A stretch of 64,000 nt of DNA. Source: Hymenoscyphus infarciens. Its lineage: Eukaryota > Ascomycota > Leotiomycetes > Helotiales > Helotiaceae. Of the stretch, positions 34,839-46,497 are shown in pieces; the first letter of the stretch is position 1; each line of letters starts with the position of its first letter. The position numbers and the translations under genes are program-made. A model generated the notes under the pieces. That model was given only the letters and a program-made list of their open reading frames with translations. It ran no database searches and was not told the origin of the DNA. The stretch spans positions 205,165-269,164 of the forward strand of contig LLCB01000043.1 in assembly GCA_001414345.1 (NCBI GenBank). The letters run 5' to 3'.

Positions 34839-37382
34839 TCATGCAGGCAATTCCACACGAGACTCAGCTGGTAGCTCGGTCGGTAAATCTAATCCCAATC
34901 CATAGTTTTCTCCCCCCCCAAAGATGGAGATTTCATCCTTCATTCTAAATGCAGTCCAGAAATTGTAGCAGTCTAGAGAATGTTAGAACCGTAGTCATGC
35001 AATACAGCGAGAGGAAGGAATATCGGTAACCACATACCATTATAGTCATAGAAGTCAACCACCAACCCCTTGATTATTCTACTAGACGAGGACCGTTCTT
35101 TTAAACGTGAAAATGCTGGGCCAGGGCTTGACTCAAATGAGGCAATCGTAGTGATGCTCCCTTGTGTAGTGCGTCTAGAGAGAGGATTGGGGGCAGCGAG
35201 AGCCCTTCCATCGTGGCTTTCGAGCGTGATAGTATGCTTGTTTTGCCGTGGCTCTGATGGGTCTTTAAATATGGTGACTGGAAGCCCACTTTAGAGACAA
35301 TTAAAACCAAGGTTTTGGGGAAAGCTTACCTGGCCATTCCTCAAAGTCGTCTTTTTGGTCAGGGGTATGTCGGAAGTAGAAAATAGAACGGTTCCCGCTG
35401 AACGGGTCTAGTAAGATTCGGATGGTTCCGACGCGACATTGGTCTTTATCCGAATTGGATTTGATCGAACGGACGTCTGCGCAGAACTTGACTTCTTTGT
35501 TTAGAAGAAGACCTTGAAACTCTAAGAAATCTGCAAATAAATGTTAGCAAAATAACATGGGTGAAGCGAATGAGGCCTACCCTTCTCGTTGTAGAATTTG
35601 TAGATTGGAGGAGTTTGATATCTTGAAATCCTCTCGGGCTTCGTGGCTTTGATATTATGAGCACCCTGGAATTGCACTCTCCATTTGTGGTTCTTGTAGA
35701 CATGCTTGTTGTCGAGAAAAGGCTTCATAGAAGTCTCAGTCAGAGAGGGTGCCGTCAAATCGACTCGATGCTGAATTTCGGTTGGTTTGTCTTGGCATGT
35801 CGAATTTATTGATTGCACCTCGCCATCATCAAACCTGGTAATAGAGCGGATGACTGCCTTTTCTGCGTAGCTATTTGTTGGGCTCGAGTATGATCTGTAA
35901 ATAAAAGTAAATCGTGGGAAGGAGACCCGCAATACATTTTCAACTTACATTTGCACGCGGATGCAATGACTAAGACGGATCGAAGGCGTTGGTGATGCTG
36001 ACGAAATTGAACTACTTCTTCGTTGTGGCGAGAATCTGAAATCACCAGGGGAGCTGGGGGAGGGACTTAAATGACTTCTGCAACTACTTGGACTACTCTG
36101 AGGTAGATGCCCTCCGTCGTAAGGGCTCACTGAGGGGGAGAGGGAGACTGATTTCTTTCGTGGAGGAATAGATATTGGGGATGTTGTTGAAGCAGCAAGT
36201 TCTGAACCCGATGCCAAAAGCCGCCCGGGGTGCAGTATCTCTCTTTCTATCCTCGATTCCAGTTGGTTCCACGCATCGAGCTCATTTCTCAAGGCAATTC
36301 CAGGTTCGACTGTGACGTGGTGCACTCCGTTTGGAGGGATTTGAGAATCAACGATCCCCACAGTGCTTCCTATTCGATTGCGCATATCACCTAGTTGGCG
36401 AAGGAGAGTTCTTAGAGATGCCGTTCCGTCCGAAGTTTCGTCTTCTGGTAAACTATCCAGGGTGGTTTCAACGCGTCGAACCCTCATCGACATATTATCA
36501 AGACGTCGTGAAGTGAGACCCCAAATTTCATTCTGGTCGAATGGTCCCGTATTATTATCGTAAAATGCTGCTGGCGAGACACTAGAATACTCTGCATGGT
36601 CGTTATGGTTTTCGGAATGCCAAGGAAGGCCAGCTTCACGCCGCGGAGCTTCGAGTGCTTGAAGGGGTTGTGGTGGTCTAAGAGCTTGGTTAAATTGCCT
36701 TAGCATAGGATAATCGATTTCATGAGGCTGAACACCGGGCTCGAGGGGGTGGGTGACTCTTTTGAGGTTGAGTGTAATGAGAGAAACAAAGTCTAGGTGT
36801 GAGGAGACCAATCTGAGGTTTGATGAAAGTAATTCAGCATTCGATGTTCTATTGAACCATTAGAAACATGGAAATACCTAGAAATGTAGGTAATGCAAAC
36901 CTAAAATCTCGGACGATTTCATTTGTAGCCATGGCGACGTCCCAAGCAGACAGTTGAAGGAAGAACTGAAGCTTCTCTCGCAACCTTGAAACTTCTTTGC
37001 GTTCCAACGGCCATTCCACTCGATCGTACAGGTTGGCAACCTGTCCAGCGGAGAATGCGACAATCTGTAGCCATGTCGATCGACCCCTCCGCTGGTCAGT
37101 TGTACCGGGATTTGCTTGTTGGATTAAACTTATGTGCCTTTCGATGAAGATAGTTGCGTGCCGTTTCAGGTCCTCATGGGAGGCATTAAGCCTTTCGTTC
37201 TGGCTGCACAAGCTCTTCCGAGCTTCCCATTGATCTAAGCGACTGATGACTTCTTGGAACTCGTCGAAGAACTGAGAAGCTTCAACTCTTGCATTTCGAG
37301 GACCATCAGAGACTGCCCCGTAGATGTCATAAACTAGTTTGAATCCCGCGACAATATCGCCAAACGACCAACCAAAACTCAT
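34839..37382 (-). CDS. Conserved fungal protein of unknown function, six exons
   Basis: Exons on the minus strand are 37382-36901, 36848-35949, 35894-35581, 35530-35330, 35277-35038 and 34972-34839. All phases match and give 756 residues from ATG 37382. The N-terminal about 160 residues (MSFGWSFGDIVAGFKLVYDI, DGPRNARVEASQFFDEF) form an all-alpha domain seen in many ascomycete proteins without known activity. A long Ser/Pro-rich linker follows (IPPRKKSVSLSPSVSPYDGG). The C-terminal half is beta-type, with CRVGTIRILLDPFSGNRSIF and FYFRHTPDQKDDFEEWP, and ends in VDFYDYNDCYNFWTAF and an acidic tail. No signal peptide or membrane segment. The acceptor of exon 5 was chosen because it keeps a coherent frame; a nearby AG gives another open frame that stops earlier. 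Function cannot be assigned. Confidence 0.75.
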
Positions 37383-39242
37383 GCTGCAGAGTTATAAGTC
37401 CCCAGAATGCGGGTTTTCATGGGAATAGAGTGATGTGGTGACTTGGATATTCGTGAGAGTTCAAACGCTCCGCTGCTGGATCATCGTGTTGAAGTTGTCG
37501 GGTTTGTGTTTGGACAGTGAGAAGGTAAGAAGTGGGGAGGGTGGGGGGGGGGGATTTGTAGGTGATGCCTGCTCTCACTTGGGTCCTCTCAAGGTCACCC
37601 TGTAAATTCAGTATGCAGGTAGGGATGCAAGTACGAGATTCGATAGGAACTAGCCAGATGGTGTCGCGTGCCAGGTTTTTAACGTCGCTATTGATGTTTC
37701 CATCTGTGAAGGGCAAATGTGTTGCGCTTCCTCGGTGACCAACTTCTTCTCGATTCTTGAAACCGAGACCTGTCATCCTTTACCACACCGTTGCGTGGTC
37801 ACCGACAAGAACATGTGCACCACGGGCAATGACTGGACACATGGGGCTGGCGGTATAGAGTAGAGGACGACTCCCTACACAGCCCCGGAACAAGTATTGA
37901 AACGAAACAAGACCAAGAAAAGCCACCGTCGCGACTCGCAAGACGAATAGAGAAATGAGGGATTTCTCTGGAAACTCCCCGACCGGTGAACATTAATATT
38001 ACCTGCAGACCGATCAGACCGATTTGGATGCAAGTTGTGTTGTTGGCCCTAGCAAGGCATCGATCCCTCGGACGGCAAAGACCATCTACATTTATTTGCT
38101 GACATTTTGAGCCGTTACATAGAGGCTGTGGAAAAGGGTACGGAGTAATGGGTGGTCGTGTTGTGTTGTTGCAAGAAGGCCAATGAAAAGAGGAGCTAGT
38201 CCCACGTGGGGTTCGCTTACGAGGAGCCAGTCCCAAAAAGGATTGGACTACCCGAACCTCTATGAATTGGTTCACACACCCAGCGCTTGGAAGCTGCTCT
38301 CGAACCTCGTGCGTTCAGACGAGATCTCATTCGATACGCTCGTACAATACAATGTGCGTGGTAGGTGGCAGCACCTTTCATCCAGATTCATTTTCCACTA
38401 CTTCTGTTTGTCACCAGGGGGCTAGCTAGCCGGGTCGATCTGGCTGGGGTTGAACGATTAAAACGCCAGTCAATAACGATCAACTACTAGTACTCATCTG
38501 GAACGAACCATTAGAGATGACTTATATTCCTGACTATCTACTTACAAACTATCTGGATTGATACCTTTATAGCCAGTGAGGGCTATTTACTGTCAGTCTC
38601 GCGACCTTGGCTCGCTACCTGCCCTCGTTTCCCGGCCTACAAGGATCTATATTAAGAAACATCCTCGAACCTGGACCGTTCATCTATTTAAACTTCTCAT
38701 TTATGAGCATCGGACGAACACTCTATAATATCTCCCCCTATACATTAACACAAAGGTTACACGAGCCCTCCCGACCCTTAGTTTTTCCCAACATTCTTTA
38801 TGGGCGTGGTCGTTCCGAGGGCCCTATGCTCTGAGATTGATTCCCATTGAGTCACAGCTGGCTTGCGTCACTTGCTTGGCTTTTCGTTCTGGTGAGGGTA
38901 CCAAATTACTACGCCGCACACCACCAAGCCGGGCAACGTGAGCCACCTCTGTTGATTTAACCCTACCACACCAGGTGGGGGCGCAAGCGCGAGCACTTAT
39001 GTAGGGTAGGCTTCTTGTTCTCTCAGCCTTGTAAGTCTGCCTTTCATCCCGGCTTCGTATTCCACCTTTTCTCTTCCGTCTTTCCCAATGCTTCACTATA
39101 ATGGCTGGCAACCATCACATTGATTGCCACAAATTATACTTTCTTGAATTAAACTTTCTGCATTTTCTCAGTCGTTCTATCTGTACCATACTCAGTTAAA
39201 CGCTCGTCCAAGGTCAAGGCTGTGAAAACTCTAGGCTTTGCA
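37383..39242. promoter_or_regulatory. Divergent intergenic region upstream of the phosphate permease
   Basis: About 1.86 kb without a supportable gene. It contains one CACGTG at 38203-38208, the core site of Pho4/NUC-1-type regulators of phosphate genes, about 1 kb upstream of the permease ATG. Its relevance is inferred. Confidence 0.4.
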
Positions 39243-41803
39243 ATGCCGCTTTGGGGGTTCAGGTGGTTCAAACTTTTCCTCAATCCGTTTAAAAATGACG
39301 ACTTCGAGCATATCAGTGTACGTATTTACATATCACACATCCATTCTTAATATTAATCATTCCAAATAGGAATCGGATCGCAGATTGTACATCCTAGGTA
39401 GACTTGAGGATGCCGAACCTTCGGAATGGTCATGGGTTATCGTGGTTGCTGGAGTCGGCTTCTTCACCGATGCATATTCTATCTTTGCTATAAATATGGT
39501 TATTCCGATGCTCGGAATAATCTATTATGGCGGGGAAATGCCGCGGAAATACGAGACTGCCCTAAGTGTCGTTACTCTTGGTGGATCGATCATTGGTCAA
39601 GTTGCTTTTGGTTTCGCTGCGGATATTTGGGGGAGACGCAAAATGTATGGATTGGAATTGATTATCACAATCGCGGCGACTCTAGTAAGTAGCTTTGTTG
39701 TCTATTTTGACACTCTTCCTTCAGTGCTCGGGTTGAAAATTGGTTGAAAATTCGTTGTTATAACTCTTTATTGCTCTTTTTCTAATGAGAGAACTAGGGC
39801 TGTGTCATGGCTTCCAATGGAACTGAAAGCTCGATGTCGTTAATTGTCTGGCTGTTGATTTGGAGGTTTGTTCTTGGAATTGGTATTGGAGCGGAGCAAG
39901 TAACCCATTCCCTACACAACTGTAGGAGTCGAACATTTGTTAACCTTCAATAAAGTTACCCTTTGTCTGCGGTTATCTGCTCCGAGTAAGTCTAGTCAAA
40001 CAAGCACCTGGGTAGCTCTAACATCCATTCAGATTCGCCCCAACACGTTTACGTGGAAAGATGTTGACGGCCGTTTTCATGTGCCAACCTCTCGGGCAAC
40101 TTGCCGCTACCCTGGTAACTCTAATTGCTGTTTCAAGCAAACGCAGTGGCATTCCCACTGATGCAATGCCCAACCACTGCAATTCCGAGTGTCTCAAAAC
40201 ACTGGATTCCACATGGCGCTGGATTATAGGCGTTGGTGTTATTCCTGCTGTCATAGGTACCTCTCACCCATGGTGTACTGTGGTCATTCTTATGTTGTCT
40301 TACTAATAAATTTTGTTTAGCCTTGTGGTTCCGTTTGACGATTATCGAATCGCCTCGATACACAGCGGATGTTGGTCGTGATAGTAGAAAAGCTGCTTCG
40401 GAATTACAACGGTATCTTTTGTTGCAAGCGCAGGCACAAACTGGAGCCGGGTCATCAACTTCCATTAATCTTACCAGCTTAGGACCCAACAGTCACCCAT
40501 TGAGGCGCCCAACTTCTGGTGTGGCTTCTAATAACCCTGGAGAGGAACAACGCATTTCTGGGACCTTTAGCGAAGCTGGCAACCCGAGAGAGTTTGCAAC
40601 CACCTCATACCAGCCTTCGATTGTCAGTCAGCAGAGTGATAGCCTTGATCTAGAAACCCCCGAAGAAAGTGTACCACCACCAGAACCTTCATGGAAGGAA
40701 TTTAAACAATATTTCTGGCTGAATGGGAACCTCCGCACATTGATAGCAACATCCTTCTGTTGGATGGCCCTCGATTTGCCCTTTTATGGACTTGGAATGT
40801 CGAGTCCTCATATCATTACCACTATCTGGTACGGAAAATTCCAACCCGGCTTATCGATCTACGATTTGGTCATTCATGACGTCTGGCAAAGCCTCGTTGT
40901 TGTTTCACTAGGAGCAATGGTTGGATGTCTCATCACCCTGTTTACTATAGATAAAATCGGTCGGAAAAACATACAAATGAATGGCTTTTTCTGGCTATTC
41001 ATCCTCTTCGTGGTAATTGGAGGCTCATTCAATCACTTGTACGAAATAGGTGGCAATGCGGCGATCATTGTCCTCTACATATTGTGTCAGATCTTTTTCA
41101 ATTTCGGTATGTTGCCAAACGCCGCTGGATTTAATAGCAACTGACAGTCATAAAACCAGGCCCAAACACTACCACATACATTGTAAGGGCATTTATCGCT
41201 TATTTCAAGGGGGGCTTTCGGCTAATTGCAAATAGATGCCGGCAGAACTATTCCCAACACGATACCGAGGTCTTTCCCACGGAATCTCCGCCGCTTTCGG
41301 AAAGTTGGGCTCCGTCATCGCTCAATTGTTCTTAGCATATATTGACTACGGACACGGTGTGGATCATAGCGTAATCCAGAAGTGGCTTCCATATTCATTA
41401 CTGATGTTTGTTACCCGTCCAAGTCTTCAGAATTGCATCTCTGACATTTACAATCAGCTTCTCGGTATTCATGCTACTCGGCCTCTTAGTAACCTGGAAG
41501 TGGATTCCCGGACAGGAACATGGACCAGACGGGAAGGTAAAAACGCTAGAACAATGGGAAGTGGGACGGAATACTCCGAATGGGTTCGCCCAAACGAGAC
41601 TTGCGAAGGTGACGAGGACAATTTGGAAGATTCTAGCTCGCGTTGTTGAAGCGATTTATTTGTTTCTTGATAAGATGGCGGGAGGGGATGAGAAGGAATT
41701 ACGTGAACAAGCCAGAAGAAACGGGGTGGAGATGAGAGAAGTTGATGCAGAAACTAATGGGGCAGTTGGGCACGAGATGAATGGGGACTGTCGGCATAAG
41801 TAG
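39243..41803 (+). CDS. Phosphate:H+ symporter, Pho84-like MFS permease
   Basis: This plasma-membrane permease most likely imports inorganic phosphate. Nine exons (39243-39317, 39370-39684, 39798-39895, 39956-39985, 40033-40256, 40321-41106, 41160-41182, 41236-41405, 41458-41803) join in phase to 688 residues. Pho84-family signatures are present: GFFTDAYSIFAINMV, GFAADIWGRRKMYGLE, GIGIGADYPLSAVICSE and FGPNTTTYIMPAELFPTRYR followed by GISAAFGKLGS. A central hydrophilic loop (about 260-360) separates the two six-helix bundles. The intron after exon 3 begins GCAAGT (GC-AG type), and exon 4 is only 30 nt, encoding YPLSAVICS; without these choices the signature is lost. The gene looks intact. A related substrate such as a glycerophosphodiester is possible. 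Confidence 0.88.
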
Positions 41804-42063
41804 ACCGAGCTAGCTTAATCAAGTATATGTATATCATCTTTTCTCATTCACCAATTGCTCCAATTCGGAGTTTCTCACTCTCAAAGCTACCCAGTTTCAC
41901 GCGATGAGCTTTGAGACATGACGGTCTGCTTTCCTGGGGATTAGTCCAATTCACGACATGGGATGAAATAAGGATTGGTCAAGCCGAGCGAGATCAAGTA
42001 CTATTCGAAAGTGAGTAAGTTTTGCAGTAGAAGAATGAGTACATGTGCATGGACCCTTATAAT
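41804..42063. other. 3' region between permease and O-methyltransferase remnant
   Basis: Short converging 3' flanks; nothing recognised. Confidence 0.4.
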
Positions 42064-43400
42064 TCACACCTCAATATCGATGATTGCCTCGAAATCACCC
42101 TCTGGACGCCAAATGTTCACAACCTTCAAACCAGCTTGCTGCACAAGCTCTCGCCACTCGCCATTGCTTCTGGGTTTTCTCCATGCCAGAATAAAGATTG
42201 AGCATATTGATATCCATCATTGTCGGTGACATTGAGCACCCAATATCTCTTAATACATATTCATTTACTAGAATCTTTGAGTATCCTGGTGTCATGGCTG
42301 CTGCGGTGTGACGGAAGATTGGAAGACATCTGCCATCTGGTCACTATAAAAAAAGTCAATAAATGTCTAGCCAAGGATTTGGAGTTACACTAAAGAGAGT
42401 TTGAGCTACAATATAGTATCTTCATTTAACAAACAGAAAAATAACATAATTAACACACATCGTGAAAGATGAAATGGAAAAGTTAAGCCCGACCTCCTGT
42501 GAAAAAAGGTAATTCCATAATCTCAAAATGATGCCCCCCTTTTTGAGAAAGTGTACACGTACCTTTTACTGGTTGGGAACCGCACAAGAAGTCATAACTC
42601 ATTACCACAATATTCGGAGGCAATGATGGCACTTTGTCAATGACGTGGGAGCGAGGTCTTGAAGCACAAGCTTGTCATTGGAAGCAGACTTTTGTTGGAA
42701 GTCCACCAAAACATGTCCCCAACTTCGACCCACATCAACCAGAAGTGGGGTCTCTGCCCTGTACCTTTTGAGAAATTAGTCGCTTATGGAGAACCACTTG
42801 ACCCAGCTTGGACGAGAATGCCGACTTCCAGTCTTCGTATTGTTGAAGTCCTCCAAGGTGTTTGCCTCTGAGCTACAATGATCAAAACATGCAAGATCGG
42901 TATTGAGAGCGTATTGTAATGGACCTGTCCGTCGGGGAATTGTATCCAAGCTTCTCCATGTATTCTGGTATTTTTGCTGCTGTTCCAATTGTCATGTCCC
43001 AAAGATGTCTATGGCTACCTTCAAATGCTGGTCTCGTCATTGTTACCGTGATGGGAGCTGACGCCCATGTTTGCTCGCCGGCTTCTTCAACAAATCCAAT
43101 TCAACATAGGTCTCGCAACACTCGTGCATCTAATGGTTAGTCGTAGTATCGCAGAATTTTGGGAGTTTGTTTACTGATGAGCAATTTCTCCCCAACAGAC
43201 TTGGAGGCGAGCCCATCAGCCGTGAGTGACTTCTCCCGAGAAATGAGTTTAAGTAGATTGAGATCGATCGTTAGTCTTGCGCATAAAACTTGAAGCGGCT
43301 TGTTTGTCAGTACATGATAGCAAATATAGAAAGCGACGAATCATCAAAGCAAGTTGCACGGCGGTGTTTTCGGGAACTTCAAGGGATATGGTGGGTGCTC
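42064..43400 (-). pseudogene. O-methyltransferase (SAM-dependent, secondary-metabolism type), broken
   Basis: Fragments in order on the minus strand show a plant/fungal-type O-methyltransferase. The N-terminal dimerisation part has EVPENTAVQLAL (about 43380), LTADGLASKS, and PITVTMTRPAFEGSHRHLWD with MTIGTAAKIPEYMEKLGY. Next come QYALNTDLACF, SRPSWVKWFSISD, then TAA, and the SAM motif ETPLLVDVGRSWGHVLVDF with DKLVLQDL. Further on are VIDKVPSLPPNIVVMSYDF in a shifted frame, INEYVLRDIG-like NEYVLRDIGCSMSPTMMDIN, and the C-terminus WRELVQQAGLKVVNIWRPEG to a TGA at 42066-42064. Defects include CAA to TAA after ISD, several frameshifts, and a 7-bp tandem duplication at 42150-42163. Such enzymes often belong to metabolite clusters, but no cluster partner is nearby. 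Confidence 0.8.
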
Positions 43401-44291
43401 TACTCAGAAGTAATGCTTGTTTTTGTGAAGTTCTTTTGCATAAGAGCTTGTCTCTGTGCAATAAGTGGCTTGGAAATGTTACTGGTAACCATTTTATTGA
43501 TATGATGGTAACGACAAATAGTTTCATGGGAGTTGAAAGTAGTAGTGAAATGTGGGGGAACTCTCGGCTAGGAGAAAACCATAAAGTTGGTTGGATGCTG
43601 ACATGAAACTGTTAATGCTTTACGTCGCGACCATTTCACCTGTCGCTTTGATGTACTCAGTGTGTAGATTATCACCTGTGGTATCTCGCTAATATTTATC
43701 TAAGTTAAATTAAGGCGAAATCCGTTATTACATCACTACCCTTAATACAGAACTCGCTTGGGCTGACCACAAGTCCATTTCACAGTTTACCGAGACAAAA
43801 CTCACCAGGACCCATGATTGAGCCCTGAAGTGCTCAAATCAGACCCATGCTTACCTATCTAGCACATAGCCTTTTTATTCTATCTACCGAAAACTTTCCA
43901 CAACGGGACATAGCCCTAAGTTCTCTTGGGTTGTCTAGCCTTGTAGAGCCTTTGTCCAAAAATAGAATTGCATTGTAACCCCCAACAACCTTTCTTCCCT
44001 CTCTTCTTCCCCACAGGGAACACAATAACACTAAATACTCATACAAAGATTTCTTTATGCCAAAAAGTGGCGCGGCAATCACAACAAAAGCTCTTTCGAG
44101 CGAATCAATTCCAGACTATTTAAGATTATGCACCCTTAACTTCTGTTCTCCATTCGTTGATTCTTTCCTTGTACAAAGCAAAACTACCACCCATCACCAG
44201 TCTGCCAAACGCGTGTTGACCTCGATATTTCGCATTTCAACAAAACACAACACCCACTACCTACGTCAGGAATTCTCTAAATCGAGCCAAG
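43401..44291. other. Intergenic upstream of the zinc-knuckle gene
   Basis: No supportable gene. It includes the lost 5' end of the O-methyltransferase and a pyrimidine-rich promoter or leader before 44292. Confidence 0.4.
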
Positions 44292-45380
44292 ATGGGTAAA
44301 AGCAAGAAGAAAAATAATAATAGCAATGACAAAAGCAAAAGTAACAACAACAAGAATAATAAAAACAACAATAATAAGGACAAAACGTGTTCCAAATGCC
44401 AGAAAAAGGGCCATATAGCGAGCGACTGTTTCTCCGATGTTACATGTCAAAAGTGTCACAAAAAGGGCCACAAGACAGAAAATTGTCGCACGGGACAAAA
44501 CAGCAACCAAAATAACAATCAGCAAAATAATAACCAACAAAACAACAATCAACAAAACAACAAGTCAACCCGTCCATGTTCAATCTGTCAAGGTCGACAT
44601 CTCAATAAAGATTGCAACGCCAAATCAGGAATCGGCCCAGATGGAAAACCCCTAAAGTGTAAACACTGCCGCGGACCACACTACAACAACCAATGCTGGG
44701 AAAAGACCGATTCAAATTTCCCAAATAGCACAGGTACATCGAACCAGCAAAAAGGTCAATACAAACAACACTACAATCCCAATGTTAGCCAACCCGTCTC
44801 GATGAGTGGTCTCATCCTCCGTCCTTGCAGATATTGTATGGCAGAACACCTTTCAGATCTCTGCCCCCACAAGGAAGTGTTGGACGCCCAGCACGATTTT
44901 GGAGAGCCAAATCAACCTGAATATACATGGCCAGGGGCAAATCTCCAAGATTCGCCTGAACAGCACTGGTACCACGCAGCTGGCCGAGTCCAACCAGCAT
45001 GGGGATTCGTCCAGAACCCACCTCCCTCTCGAAAATGGCAAGACGACAACCCGACTCGCAACCACAGACATCCCGATGATTTGGTTCCTGGGCATCATAG
45101 ATATGTCAATGGTGAATACAGGTCTTATGGATATGGGAGTGAACATCTGGCTTTCAGAGAGAGGTATCCATCGAGGGTAAATTACGACGAGGAGCGGGAT
45201 GTTATAATGGAGGATGTGGAGAATACGGGTTATGATTTTACGGATGAGCAAAAGATAGATCATCTTTCACAGGGCATTCAGGATGCGACCTTGGAGGCGC
45301 TTCATGCGCGGAGACGATTGTCAGAGTTGAGGAGAGGGGGGATCTTAGATGGCCAGTACAGACCGATGTTTGGGTACTAA
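44292..45380 (+). CDS. CCHC zinc-knuckle protein, Asn/Gln-rich
   Basis: This single-exon gene encodes 362 residues, probably a single-stranded nucleic-acid-binding protein. The Lys/Asn N-terminus (about 1-31) is followed by two canonical CX2CX4HX4C knuckles, CSKCQKKGHIASDC and CQKCHKKGHKTENC. An Asn/Gln-only linker of QQNNN units comes next. Then come three shortened CX2CX3HX4C knuckles: CSICQGRHLNKDC, CKHCRGPHYNNQC and CRYCMAEHLSDLC. The C-terminal half is Tyr/Arg/Asp-rich with a helical end (LEALHARRRLSELRRGGI). It has no protease, reverse transcriptase or capsid region, so it is not obviously a retroelement Gag, though domesticated Gag is possible. The ATG context AAGATGG is good. Confidence 0.82.
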   Translation: MGKSKKKNNNSNDKSKSNNNKNNKNNNNKDKTCSKCQKKGHIASDCFSDVTCQKCHKKGHKTENCRTGQNSNQNNNQQNNNQQNNNQQNNKSTRPCSICQGRHLNKDCNAKSGIGPDGKPLKCKHCRGPHYNNQCWEKTDSNFPNSTGTSNQQKGQYKQHYNPNVSQPVSMSGLILRPCRYCMAEHLSDLCPHKEVLDAQHDFGEPNQPEYTWPGANLQDSPEQHWYHAAGRVQPAWGFVQNPPPSRKWQDDNPTRNHRHPDDLVPGHHRYVNGEYRSYGYGSEHLAFRERYPSRVNYDEERDVIMEDVENTGYDFTDEQKIDHLSQGIQDATLEALHARRRLSELRRGGILDGQYRPMFGY

Positions 45381-46497
45381 TCATATGGGGATATATACAT
45401 GATTTAAGTAGGGAAACCAGAGTCTTTGCTGAATAAAAAAAGACTTTATTAGGTGCGAGGCAAGTAAAGGGTAAGTAAATGGTAAGTAGAAAGTAAGTAT
45501 GGGTGGAGAAATCAAGACAGCATCTGCGCAAGACTCAATTTAGCGGCATCAAAGTAAATAGTATATTATGTTCTTTGAACCTCTAAAACATCCCAAAAAA
45601 TTCAGTGAACCCAAAATAACTAGATCTTCCCCATCGCAGTACCCGTCGTGGACTCGCCTTTGTTCGCGCAAAAATGTGGCGTCAACCCTTCTCTTTATTG
45701 ACAAGCAGCTAAACCAGAAGCTAACCCCATAGAGGACCAAAATACATTCAATTTTTCTTTGTTGATTCGGAACTGCTGGCGAATTTGCTCCATGGGGTCT
45801 AGTAGCGAGAGTTCGTAACCTTTCCACCAACTCAATTTAAGGGCGCAAAGAGCTGAAGGTGAGAAAGCCTCTACATCTAGACCTGGACTATGTTATTATT
45901 GCGGTTGTGTTTTCCAAAAACCTCTAGCTTCTTATGTTGGCGGTGCGGCAGGTAACGGCGGCGGTGGTAACCATCCGAAGTATTATATAGGGCAGCGGAG
46001 GGGTAGGGTACAAAAGGTCTTACATGAGATCATTAGTAAAAAGTGGCAAAAACACAAACGGATAATCTACCAGGTGCCCCGAGTAAATTTAACCATAGAA
46101 ACAAAATAGTAGAAGACTAACCATCAATACAATGTTGTCTAAGACCACCGCGTTTGTGCTTGGATTCTTTCTAACTTGTATTATGAAGTAGAGTTGCATT
46201 TGTGGCGTTGACTGTCATAGCCCCAAGATGGTATAACAACAACCAGGGGAATGATTTAGTGCACGAGCGACTTGTGTGACTATACTTTGATCAAAGAAAG
46301 CGTGAAACAATAATGGAAAACCTTCTATTGAAAACGTAACATTCTAACAAACCCGATAACATACGAGTCTTGTTCTAATTTCCAAGCCCAACCCAAGCCT
46401 ACTTCTGACCACCAAAGCAGCATTTCAAATCCATAGCTGGTTTCTCCCCCATATCCCAAGTGTCATACTTCCCGTCTTTTCCATTTCCAATCCAAAC
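45381..46497. other. Convergent intergenic region
   Basis: About 1.1 kb of 3' flanks. Small open frames (for example 45549-45830, minus) lack family features. Nothing recognised. Confidence 0.45.

Noticed and set aside
35101..35310. Alternative frame for the fifth exon of the gene at 34839-37382
   Set aside because: It needs an acceptor 13 nt upstream and then stops early, whereas the chosen acceptor keeps a long coherent frame into the last exon.
38203..38208. CACGTG as a definite Pho4/NUC-1 site
   Set aside because: A single 6-bp match 1 kb upstream is too weak to call alone; it is mentioned only as context.
37799..38275. 158-codon open frame on the minus strand
   Set aside because: It shows no domain, has odd composition, and lies in a divergent promoter region.
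45549..45830. 93-codon frame on the minus strand between the knuckle and RING genes
   Set aside because: No recognisable features and no good start context; probably chance.
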